A stretch of 64,000 bases of DNA, from NCBI GenBank assembly GCA_963973455.1, contig CAXAZF010000004.1, positions 1 to 64,000 on the forward strand, given 5' to 3'. The stretch is from Marixanthomonas sp002364245. Lineage in GTDB: Bacteria > Bacteroidota > Bacteroidia > Flavobacteriales > Flavobacteriaceae. The notes beneath the pieces were generated by a model. The model did not search any database and was not told the origin of the DNA. It saw only the letters and a list, made by a program, of their open reading frames with translations. Positions 8,509 to 15,828 of the stretch are shown piece after piece. A program made the translations under genes and the position numbers. Positions within the stretch are counted from its first letter, which is position 1; each line of letters opens with the position of its first letter.

Positions 8509-9795
8509 ATGATCTATAAAAGAAGCAGTGCCCTTTTTAAAGAGGCACAGAAAGTAATTCCCGGTGGCGTTAATTCCCCTGTAAGAGCATTTACTGCAGT
8601 AGGGGGAGAACCCATTTTTGTAGAAAAAGCCAAAGGAGCTTATTTGTATGATGCCGACGGAAACAAACTGATAGACTATATTAATTCGTGGGGTCCTATG
8701 ATTTTAGGTCACGCGCACGAACCGGTTGTAAAAGCAGTAGTTGATAAAGCTGAAAAGGGGACTTCTTTTGGTATGCCTACCGAAATTGAAACAGAAATAG
8801 CTTCGTTAGCTGTTTCTATGGTTCCAAATATTGATAAATTACGGTTTGTGAACAGTGGTACCGAAGCTTGTATGAGTGCAGTGCGTTTGGCACGTGGTTT
8901 TACAGGTAAAGATAAAATTATCAAGTTTGCTGGTTGTTATCACGGACATAGCGATTCGTTTTTAATTCAAGCGGGGAGTGGTGCTGTCACCTTTGGCACA
9001 CCTAACAGTCCTGGTGTTACGGAAGGTACAGCAAAAGATACTTTGTTGGCAAATTATAATGATTTGGCTAATGTAGCTGAGGTAATTTCAGAAAATAAGG
9101 GAGAAATCGCTTGTATTATTTTAGAACCTGTAGCTGGTAATATGGGATGTATTCCCCCAAAAAAAGGTTTTTTGGAAGGGTTACGTAAACTATGTGATGA
9201 GAATAATATTTTATTAATTTTTGATGAGGTAATGACTGGTTTCCGTTTAGCGAAGGGTGGCGTGCAAGAACGCTACGGAGTGGATGCCGATATTGTTACC
9301 TTCGGAAAGGTGATAGGCGGTGGTTTACCAGTAGGTGCTTTTGCTGCACGAGCAGAAATTATGAGTCATTTAGCGCCAGAAGGCCCAGTGTATCAAGCCG
9401 GAACACTTAGCGGTAATCCATTGGCAATGGCAGCTGGTTTGGCTATGTTATCAGAACTAAACAACAGCCCTGAAATATTCACTTCATTAGAAAAGAAAAC
9501 AGCTTATTTGCATGAAGGATTAGCAACAGTACTTACTGAAGCTGGTGTAACACATACAATTAACAGGGTAGGTTCTATGATATCGGTACATTTTTCTGAA
9601 ACACCGGTAACAGATTTTAAAACAGCTGCTTTGGGAAATAACGATACGTTCAAGAAGTTTTTCCACGGCTTATTGGCTGAAGGAGTCTACATTGCTCCAA
9701 GTGCTTTTGAAACGTGGTTTTTAACTGAAGCATTAACGTATGAAGACCTAGACACGACAATTGAAGCGTGTGGTAAAGTAGCTAAAACCTTATAA
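8509..9795 (+). CDS. hemL: glutamate-1-semialdehyde 2,1-aminomutase
   Basis: 428 residues, the usual length. It converts glutamate-1-semialdehyde to 5-aminolevulinate in the C5 route to haem. Seen: VIPGGVNSPVRAF at the N-terminus, NSGTEACMSAVRLARG, CYHGHSD, IFDEVMTGFR, and TFGKVIGGGLPVGAF with the PLP lysine K267. It follows the glucosaminidase by six bases and ends at a strong hairpin. Confidence 0.96.
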   Translation: MIYKRSSALFKEAQKVIPGGVNSPVRAFTAVGGEPIFVEKAKGAYLYDADGNKLIDYINSWGPMILGHAHEPVVKAVVDKAEKGTSFGMPTEIETEIASLAVSMVPNIDKLRFVNSGTEACMSAVRLARGFTGKDKIIKFAGCYHGHSDSFLIQAGSGAVTFGTPNSPGVTEGTAKDTLLANYNDLANVAEVISENKGEIACIILEPVAGNMGCIPPKKGFLEGLRKLCDENNILLIFDEVMTGFRLAKGGVQERYGVDADIVTFGKVIGGGLPVGAFAARAEIMSHLAPEGPVYQAGTLSGNPLAMAAGLAMLSELNNSPEIFTSLEKKTAYLHEGLATVLTEAGVTHTINRVGSMISVHFSETPVTDFKTAALGNNDTFKKFFHGLLAEGVYIAPSAFETWFLTEALTYEDLDTTIEACGKVAKTL

Positions 9796-9799
9796 TAAA

Positions 9800-9830
9800 A
9801 AACCCTCCAACGTGACACATTGGAGGGTTT
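9800..9830. terminator. bidirectional terminator between hemL and the 9851 gene
   Basis: Positions 9800-9810 (AAACCCTCCAA) pair perfectly with 9820-9830, with a 9-base loop. An A run precedes it, and GTACTTTTAT follows. It sits between convergent genes and can end both, with the better T run for the minus strand. Confidence 0.8.
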
Positions 9831-9850
9831 GTACTTTTATATTAAAAAGC

Positions 9851-10204
9851 TTAATCTTTAAGTAAAGCCAGCCATTTTTTGTACTGGTCGTTATTTAAGG
9901 TCTTTTTTACATTTGCCTTTAAATCGTCCATATACTCTTTCTTTTCGGCAGCAACCTTAGGTTCATTTAAGTCTTTTCCAGCAATGTTCTTTTTGTATTT
10001 CATCTCATAGGAAGTGTAATACCTAAACAAAGCCCGTTCTTGACTGTCATTAAGTTCTAACTTAGTTGAAACTTCGGTAACTTTCTTTTTTGCTATTACT
10101 TCGGGTCTGTCAGCATCTTGTGAAAGACTCTGTGCGTATGTGCTTTGTGCACCAACTCCCATTATAATGGCAATAACAAGTATTTTAACTATGTTTTTCA
10201 TCAC
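9851..10204 (-). CDS. small exported helical protein, unknown
   Basis: 117 residues with a signal peptide (ATG at 10204 or 10201; cleavage near TYAQ). The mature ~90 residues are charged and helical: STKLELNDSQERALFRYYTSY, then LKANVKKTLNNDQYKKWLALL. The spacing of an LxLNDxQ helix and a final LNxxQYxKW helix recurs in the next gene (10290-10727), so the two look like divergent paralogues. The pattern resembles periplasmic Spy/CpxP-like or DUF4890-like helical proteins of Bacteroidota, but I cannot confirm the family. Confidence 0.75.
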   Translation of the reverse strand: MMKNIVKILVIAIIMGVGAQSTYAQSLSQDADRPEVIAKKKVTEVSTKLELNDSQERALFRYYTSYEMKYKKNIAGKDLNEPKVAAEKKEYMDDLKANVKKTLNNDQYKKWLALLKD

Positions 10205-10289
10205 TTTTGTTTTAATAGGTTACGACTAAAGTAACCAATTTTAATACATGTATACCAAAAATTAAGCCAATTTTAATATTTATCAGGTT

Positions 10290-10727
10290 TTAGCCACGGT
10301 TTTTTCTACCTCTTCTTTTTTTAGACTGCCTTTTTTTATTTTTCCCAAGCGATTTTTCCCATTTGGCATATTGTGCTTCGTTTAAGATAGATTTCATTTG
10401 CTTTTTATGAGCAATTAGTTTATCCATCATCTGCGTTTTTTTCTCAAAACGTTCTGTTTCAGATAGGTCTTTTCGGTTTTTACGGTCCTCCTTAAGGCCT
10501 TCTCTTTCTTTAGCTTCTTTCAGAAATAGTTGCTTTACTTCATTTTGCTGATTTTCAGATAAATCAAGTTCTAAAGTCAATTTTTTAGATTTCAACTCTG
10601 CTTTTTGCTCAGCAGTTAAATTTTGTTTCATTTCAGTCCTAGCTTCTCTCTTAGAGGCATCTCTTTTTTGTGCTATTGCATTAAAACTTAATAAAGCAAT
10701 GCAAATAATTAATACATTTTTCATCAT
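10290..10727 (-). CDS. small exported helical protein with very basic C-terminus
   Basis: 145 residues. A signal peptide (MMKNVLIICIALLSFNAIAQ) is followed by LTAEQKAELKSKKLTLELDLSENQQ, a helical region rich in Lys and Glu, then ILNEAQYAKWEKSL. The last ~20 residues are almost all Lys/Arg with Gly and Ser (KNKKRQSKKRR core). The LTxEQ and LxxxQYxKW elements recall Spy/CpxP-like envelope chaperones, and the plan matches its neighbour at 9851-10204. The two genes lie 85 bases apart on the same strand. The basic tail might bind acidic surface polymers; that is inference. Confidence 0.75.
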   Translation of the reverse strand: MMKNVLIICIALLSFNAIAQKRDASKREARTEMKQNLTAEQKAELKSKKLTLELDLSENQQNEVKQLFLKEAKEREGLKEDRKNRKDLSETERFEKKTQMMDKLIAHKKQMKSILNEAQYAKWEKSLGKNKKRQSKKRRGRKNRG

Positions 10728-10801
10728 TTTTATATTTAAGTTATATAAGTAGGACTGTTATTTTATTGTTTAGTTTAATGTATAAGAAATGACTTTATAA
10801 A

Positions 10802-10826
10802 AAAAGCCGCCTTTTAGGCAGCTTTT
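10802..10826 (-). terminator. terminator of the diheme lipoprotein gene
   Basis: The arms 10802-10812 and 10816-10826 pair with one position that is a mismatch on the plus strand but a G-U pair in minus-strand RNA. An A run on the plus strand just before it gives the minus-strand T tail. This polarity fits the 10851-12128 gene. Confidence 0.8.
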
Positions 10827-10850
10827 ATAGTACTTTAAGAAGATGAAAAT

Positions 10851-12128
10851 TTAATTTTCAATAGCTTCCAAATATTCCAATAACATGGTTACTGCTTCTT
10901 CGTGTACAATGGTGCGACCTAATTGTGGCATTCTATAAACTGGGGCTGTACTTTGCACTCGGGCTTCAATCTCTCCTCGGTTGGCATAAATACCCGTATC
11001 ATCAAAAGGGGTCTCGAACCTAAAGTCGAGATTAAAATTCGTTACAGCTCCTCCTGGTTGATGGCAATGGGCACAGTTAATATCAATGTAAGCCCTACCG
11101 CGTTCTAAAATATCGTAGGTTGCATCGTCTGTCCAGTCTGGCAGCGTACTTATGTTTTCTGAAGTTACCCTTTCCATAATACCGATGCTTTCTAAATAAG
11201 CAAGTTGGTTTTGGTTGGTGTAAGAAGGAGTGAAGTTCATACTACGTAGCTTCATTCCTATAGGTAACGTTGTGTTATTGTTATTATGACACGTAAAACA
11301 ATCTTGTTTGGAAGGGATTTCATAATCAACATTTAAGGTTTCATCATCACTGTTTGTATAACTAATGGGTTTTATGCTCCCGTTTTCAGTATAAACAGCT
11401 TCGGTTTGTGCTTCGTTCCAAATGTAATTTCCTACTTGCCAGTTTCCGTTAATTTTTAAAAGGATTCGAGTTTCAATAATAATTTTTCCTTCACTTGGGT
11501 CTTGATCATTCTTATTGTAGTAAAAGGTTTTAGAGATTAAAGTATTATCAGGAAATTCAGGCAATAGGTCGCTTCCATTGTACGCCATTGCTTCACAATT
11601 AGGAAGACGTACCAAGCGTTGTTTTTTTGCGTAATCGGTAAAAAGGGTGCTGTTAATTTCATATAACTGGACTCCTTCGGCGGGTTCCATATTAGAAAGA
11701 CTTCCCGTAAAAACGCCCATTTCAGACAAATTTGTTTTATACTCTAAGGTTATTGCAAGTGTACAGGTGTTTAATATCTCACTGCTCTCTGATTCATTTC
11801 CTTCGGCATCAAAAGCGATGACAGAAAAGCTGTATTCGGTTTCAGGTGTTAAATTTTGGATGGGCAAGGAAGTACCAGTCACTTCATCATTAATTACATT
11901 GCCATTTTGAAAAACAGCATATTTCACTACGCCCACATTATCTGTGGAAGCATCCCAATTTAGCTGAAGGCTATTCTCTGATTTATTACTAGTCCTTAGA
12001 TTTGTAGGTGGGGTTGGATTTTCGGTATCGGTCTCTGTTTCATTGGGCGTATAATCATCGTCGCTGCCACAGGAAACGATTATCAATAAGAAAATTATCG
12101 GAAATAGCTTTAGTAGGTATGTTTTCAT
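10851..12128 (-). CDS. lipoprotein with FN3 domain and diheme cytochrome c region
   Basis: 425 residues. The lipobox IIVSC is followed by GSDDD, which resembles the acidic lipoprotein export signal of flavobacteria, so surface exposure is possible. Residues about 38-125 form a fibronectin type III domain (PTPPTNLRTSN ... LNWDASTDNVGVVKYAVF). The rest resembles the SO2930-like diheme family, with two CxxCH haem sites: CFTCH at 277-281 and CAHCH at 352-356. The late Met in YRMPQLG is a possible axial ligand. It probably carries electrons or acts as a small oxidase partner at the cell surface; no enzyme partner is adjacent. The FN3-cytochrome combination is less usual. Confidence 0.82.
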   Translation of the reverse strand: MKTYLLKLFPIIFLLIIVSCGSDDDYTPNETETDTENPTPPTNLRTSNKSENSLQLNWDASTDNVGVVKYAVFQNGNVINDEVTGTSLPIQNLTPETEYSFSVIAFDAEGNESESSEILNTCTLAITLEYKTNLSEMGVFTGSLSNMEPAEGVQLYEINSTLFTDYAKKQRLVRLPNCEAMAYNGSDLLPEFPDNTLISKTFYYNKNDQDPSEGKIIIETRILLKINGNWQVGNYIWNEAQTEAVYTENGSIKPISYTNSDDETLNVDYEIPSKQDCFTCHNNNNTTLPIGMKLRSMNFTPSYTNQNQLAYLESIGIMERVTSENISTLPDWTDDATYDILERGRAYIDINCAHCHQPGGAVTNFNLDFRFETPFDDTGIYANRGEIEARVQSTAPVYRMPQLGRTIVHEEAVTMLLEYLEAIEN

Positions 12129-12382
12129 TTGCTGAAATAGTTTGCCTAAAATTAACTATTTCTATTTAACCGACCTTTTTTGAGGGTGTTAAAAATGAAT
12201 TTTACAGTAAATTTTCATAAAAATAGGTTTGTAGTGAAAGGTTTTAACAAATAGACAGACTTATGTAAAAAGATACTATCTTTTTGTTAGTTTTAATTAA
12301 CATCGTTTACAGGTGTAAATAGTAAATATTGGGCCATCTATGCCAAAAGATATAGGCTTATTTGTGAATGATGTTTAAAAAA
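12129..12382. other. 254-bp intergenic stretch, nothing clear
   Basis: AT-rich spacer between the diheme lipoprotein start and the lysS terminator. I see no ORF above 40 codons, no tRNA-like fold and no convincing promoter for the downstream minus-strand gene. A loose TATCTTTTTG at about 12285 on the plus strand has no gene to serve. Confidence 0.5.
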
Positions 12383-12410
12383 GGCCATTTTAGCAATTGC
12401 TGAAATGGCC
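12383..12410 (-). terminator. lysS terminator
   Basis: A 28-base inverted repeat, GGCCATTTTAGCAA against TTGCTGAAATGGCC, with one mismatch. The plus-strand A run just before it (12377-12382) gives a T tail on the minus strand. It lies seven bases past the lysS stop codon. Confidence 0.85.
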
Positions 12411-12417
12411 TGATTTA

Positions 12418-14115
12418 TTAATGAACCATTTCTACAAAAAGTCCGTCATCGGTTTTGTTTACTTTGGCAAGTTTGTGTTTGGTCAACGCTTTAATGCTTT
12501 TGTCCCATTTTTTATTGCTGAGGCCACTTTGATCCTTAAGTTCATTGAGGTCTATTTTATCAGCTTTTTTCAATAATTCAAACACCGCTTTTTCTTCATC
12601 ATTAAGCTCTACTGTAATCTTCTTTTCAGGTTTCATCTGCGGGAAGAACAAAACTTCTTGTATAGAAGCATTGTTGGTAAGGAACATAATTAATCGGTCC
12701 ATACCAATACCCATTCCACTGGTTGGTGGCATACCATATTCCAACGCTCGTAGAAAATCGAAATCTATAAATTGTGTTGCTTCATCATCACCACGATCAG
12801 CTAATTTTAATTGTGCTTCAAAACGTTCGCGCTGATCAATAGGGTCATTTAGCTCACTATATGCATTGGCGATTTCTTTACCGCAGACCATAAGTTCAAA
12901 ACGCTCTGTAAGCTCTGGGTTGTCCCGGTGCTCTTTACACAATGGGCTCATTTCTTTTGGGTAATCAGTTATGAAAGTAGGCTGAATAAAGTTAGGTTCA
13001 CACTTTTCACCAAAAATCTCATCGATTAACTTTCCTTTACCCATAGTATCATCTACTTCAATACCCAAATCTTCGGCTGCTTTTCTAAGTTCAGCTTCGG
13101 TTTTATCGGTGATATCAAATCCAGTGTATTTTTCAATAGCCTCTGCCATGGTTACACGAGGGTAAGGTGCTTTAAAGTCAATGTCATGTTCACCAAAGGT
13201 AGCTTTGGTTGTTCCGTTTACTTCGGTAGCACAAAATTCTAACAGTTGTTCACAGAAATCCATCATCCAGTTGTAATCTTTATAAGCTACATAAATTTCC
13301 ATTGCGGTAAATTCAGGATTATGGGTACGGTCCATTCCCTCATTTCGGAAGTTTTTTGAAAACTCATACACACCATCAAAACCACCTACAATCAATCTTT
13401 TTAAATACAACTCGTTTGCAATTCGCATATACAACGGAATATCCAGTGAGTTGTGATGTGTTACAAACGGCCGAGCTGCTGCACCACCAGGAATGGGTTG
13501 TAAAATGGGTGTCTCTACTTCAAAATACTCACGCTCGTTAAAAAACGTTCGCATGGCATTGAAGAGCTTAGTTCGCTTTTTAAATACTTCTTTTACGTGT
13601 GGATTTACAGCCAAATCTGCATAACGTTGCCTGTAGCGTTGTTCTGGATCGTTAAATGAATCGAATTTATTTCCTTCACTGTCTATTTTAGGAAGTGGTA
13701 ATGGGCGTAATGCTTTAGAAAGCAACGTAAAGTTTTTCACCATTACTGTTTTCTCGCCAACATTTGTGGTGAATAACTCTCCTTCTATACCTATAAAATC
13801 ACCTATATCCAGCAATTTTTTATATACATCGTTGTATAGGGTTTTATCTTCCCCAGTGCAAATTTCATCACGGTTAAAATACACTTGTATACGGCCTTCG
13901 CTGTCTTGTAGTTCGGCAAAAGAAGCTTTTCCTTGAATGCGGCGTGACATTAAACGACCAGCGATTGTAACTTTTTTACCTTCAGAAAAATCTTTCTTTA
14001 TAGCTGCGGTTGTAGCAGTTATTTCATATAAATTTGCTGGGTATGGATTAATACCCATTTGCTGTAGTTGCTCGCGTTTTTGGCGACGTACTTGTTCTTG
14101 TTCTGAAAGTTGCAT
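12418..14115 (-). CDS. lysS: lysyl-tRNA synthetase, class II
   Basis: 565 residues. It charges tRNA-Lys. An N-terminal OB-fold anticodon domain (VTIAGRLMSRRIQGKASFAEL, about 48-150) precedes a class II catalytic core with motif 2 (FRNEGMDRTHNPEF) and motif 3 (GMGIGMDRLIMF). The last ~65 residues after the core (from KKITVEL) are a helical, Lys-rich extension that makes it longer than the ~505-residue E. coli enzyme; this length is usual in flavobacteria as far as I recall. It has a good promoter upstream (14140-14170) and a terminator downstream, so it is probably monocistronic. Confidence 0.96.
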   Translation of the reverse strand: MQLSEQEQVRRQKREQLQQMGINPYPANLYEITATTAAIKKDFSEGKKVTIAGRLMSRRIQGKASFAELQDSEGRIQVYFNRDEICTGEDKTLYNDVYKKLLDIGDFIGIEGELFTTNVGEKTVMVKNFTLLSKALRPLPLPKIDSEGNKFDSFNDPEQRYRQRYADLAVNPHVKEVFKKRTKLFNAMRTFFNEREYFEVETPILQPIPGGAAARPFVTHHNSLDIPLYMRIANELYLKRLIVGGFDGVYEFSKNFRNEGMDRTHNPEFTAMEIYVAYKDYNWMMDFCEQLLEFCATEVNGTTKATFGEHDIDFKAPYPRVTMAEAIEKYTGFDITDKTEAELRKAAEDLGIEVDDTMGKGKLIDEIFGEKCEPNFIQPTFITDYPKEMSPLCKEHRDNPELTERFELMVCGKEIANAYSELNDPIDQRERFEAQLKLADRGDDEATQFIDFDFLRALEYGMPPTSGMGIGMDRLIMFLTNNASIQEVLFFPQMKPEKKITVELNDEEKAVFELLKKADKIDLNELKDQSGLSNKKWDKSIKALTKHKLAKVNKTDDGLFVEMVH

Positions 14116-14139
14116 ATTCTGTGTCTAAAATTGAAGCCA

Positions 14140-14170
14140 CAAAGATACCAACAAAGATGCTGTTAACCAA
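14140..14170 (-). promoter_or_regulatory. Bacteroidota-type promoter for lysS
   Basis: On the minus strand TTG (14168-14170) is followed after 20 bases by TATCTTTG (14140-14147). This matches the TTG / TAnnTTTG consensus. The -7 element ends 25 bases before the lysS ATG. Confidence 0.6.
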
Positions 14171-14234
14171 TAGCTGTAACAAAAGGAAAATTCAAAGACT
14201 TATAAGTGAAGTTTAATTTGTAAATTAGTAACAT

Positions 14235-14393
14235 ATGAGTGTTTGGAGAGTTATTCTATCCATTTTGTTTCCCCCGTTGGCAGTGATAGACAAGGGATGC
14301 GGTTCGGTTTTAATTGTGTTGATTTTAACTATATTAGGATGGATTCCCGGTGTAATTGCAGCACTTATTATTTTAAATAATCCAAATAGATAA
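14235..14393 (+). CDS. Pmp3/YqaE (UPF0057) family small membrane protein
   Basis: 52 residues, ATG to TAA. The translation starts MSVWRVILSILFPPLAVIDK and continues GCGSVLIVLILTILGWIPG, then VIAALIIL, the hallmark two-helix Pmp3 pattern (FPPLAV, GWIPGVIAA). Eukaryotic Pmp3 and plant RCI2 proteins affect membrane potential and salt or cold tolerance; bacterial YqaE is less well understood. The stop lies four bases before the start of the following lipoprotein gene, so the two are probably one transcript. It is short enough to be missed by gene callers. Confidence 0.9.
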   Translation: MSVWRVILSILFPPLAVIDKGCGSVLIVLILTILGWIPGVIAALIILNNPNR

Positions 14394-14397
14394 AGTT

Positions 14398-15138
14398 ATG
14401 TTGAAAAAATTACTTTTTTTACTTGTTTTCGCTTTCACAATTGTAAGTTGTCAGTTTACCGAAACCCTCACCATAAATGAAGATGGAAGTGGGCGTATGT
14501 CCATGAATATCGATATGAAAGAAATGATGACCATGACCCAATCTATGGGTATAGACAGTACCATGGTAAAAATGGACAGCACAGTTACTTTTGCAGCTTT
14601 TTTAGAAGAAAAGAAAGATAGTATTGCTAAGTTGCCAAAAGCTGATCAGGAAAAATTAAAAAAGCTGGAAGATTATAGTATTCGGACTGTCATGGACCCT
14701 GAAACAAGCGATTTATTTATTGACGTTTTTGTAGATTTTAATAATATAGACGAAGCAAACAACCTAATGAGTAGTTTAAATCAAGCCTCGGCCATTATGC
14801 CAGAGTCTCCAAGAGGTAATGCTGAAGTAAAAAGTGACCCATCCAGCGATGTTATAGGGGTTTGGTATGATTATACCGGTGAATCTTTTAAACGTGATGC
14901 CTATATTAAAGATGAAGTCGCCTACCAAAAACAAAAAGATAGCCTGCAAGAAGCCGAAATGTTTATGAGTAGCATGAATTATAAATTAAAATATACGTTT
15001 CCGAAGAAAATAAAATCGGCTTCTATTAAAGATGCGAACTATTCCTTGGATGGAAAAACAATCACTATAGAACGTCGGTTTTTAGACTATTTTAAAGACC
15101 CTGATGTTTTAGACCTTCAGATAGAGTTTGAAGAGTAA
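14398..15138 (+). CDS. lipoprotein of unknown function
   Basis: 246 residues with a lipobox (FTIVSC, Cys about 19). It starts LTINEDGSGRMSMNIDMKEMM, a Met-rich amphipathic stretch, and the rest is mixed helix and strand (KYTFPKKIKSASIKDANYSLDGKTITIERRF near the end). The pattern LTINEDGSGxxxxxID is one I associate with a flavobacterial lipoprotein family with no assigned role. It is translated directly after the Pmp3-like gene (4-base gap), suggesting a joint envelope or stress role. Confidence 0.82.
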   Translation: MLKKLLFLLVFAFTIVSCQFTETLTINEDGSGRMSMNIDMKEMMTMTQSMGIDSTMVKMDSTVTFAAFLEEKKDSIAKLPKADQEKLKKLEDYSIRTVMDPETSDLFIDVFVDFNNIDEANNLMSSLNQASAIMPESPRGNAEVKSDPSSDVIGVWYDYTGESFKRDAYIKDEVAYQKQKDSLQEAEMFMSSMNYKLKYTFPKKIKSASIKDANYSLDGKTITIERRFLDYFKDPDVLDLQIEFEE

Positions 15139-15197
15139 CGATTTTATTCCTTATTAAATTTTAAGTACTTTACCTTCAAAACTTAAACAATCTTTTT

Positions 15198-15740
15198 ATG
15201 AAAGCTTTCTTTTTAATATTACCCTTATTAATGGTAAACGCCTGCAATACGACTAAAACAACACAAGTTTCTTCTTCTGAAGAAAATGAAACTGAATTAA
15301 TGGAAAACAGCAAAGCATCATGCCCTGAAGATGGGGTTTGTACTTTAGAAGTACAGAGAAACAAACAGATAGTACTAAAAAAAGACGAAGCCACAGCTAT
15401 GTATTACCCAGAGATAAAAGACGGGGATAATATGGTGGTCATCTATACTTTTTCGAAAAAAGGTCCGGAAGGAACGGTTGATGGCAATTATAGCGAAACT
15501 ATTCATTTTGAAATCTCCCCTAATACAAACGAGCTTACTAAAAAAGGGAAAGGCTTACAAGACGTAAAGTTACTTTACGGAAAACAATGTTACTGTAAAG
15601 GCGAAGCAGGGTTTTATAAAGTAGAAAACGGCAAATTACACGTGCTGAAAAACAATAACAAATTAGAATTTAATCTTCAGTTTGCTATAAATAAAACTTC
15701 GCACAAACTCTCTAATATTAGTAGAACGGTACAGCTATAA
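15198..15740 (+). CDS. putative lipoprotein, unknown
   Basis: 180 residues. A short hydrophobic leader ends in LMVNAC, an acceptable lipobox (Cys about 16). The mature part is Ser/Glu-rich, then carries CPEDGVCTLEVQRNKQIVLKK and a Cys pair QCYCKGEAGFYKV that could form a disulfide or bind metal. Similar short lipoproteins occur in flavobacteria, but I cannot name the family. It is on the same strand as the preceding lipoprotein, 59 bases on, and ends at a 36-base palindromic terminator. Confidence 0.75.
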   Translation: MKAFFLILPLLMVNACNTTKTTQVSSSEENETELMENSKASCPEDGVCTLEVQRNKQIVLKKDEATAMYYPEIKDGDNMVVIYTFSKKGPEGTVDGNYSETIHFEISPNTNELTKKGKGLQDVKLLYGKQCYCKGEAGFYKVENGKLHVLKNNNKLEFNLQFAINKTSHKLSNISRTVQL

Positions 15741-15761
15741 GGTTTTACGATTATAAAAATT

Positions 15762-15797
15762 AAAAGGGTGTCTAAAATTAATTTTAGACACCCTTTT
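15762..15797. terminator. bidirectional terminator, perfect 36-base palindrome
   Basis: AAAAGGGTGTCTAAAATT (15762-15779) is followed directly by its exact reverse complement (15780-15797). It has A residues on one side and T residues on the other, between convergent genes ending at 15740 and 15829. It can terminate both. Confidence 0.9.
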
Positions 15798-15828
15798 TTT
15801 TTGTTCAATACTATTCTTTTAAAGAGAA

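Noticed and set aside
12285..12417. Small plus-strand RNA gene ending at the lysS hairpin
   Set aside because: A loose TATCTTTTTG is the only signal, and the hairpin's T tail faces the minus strand.
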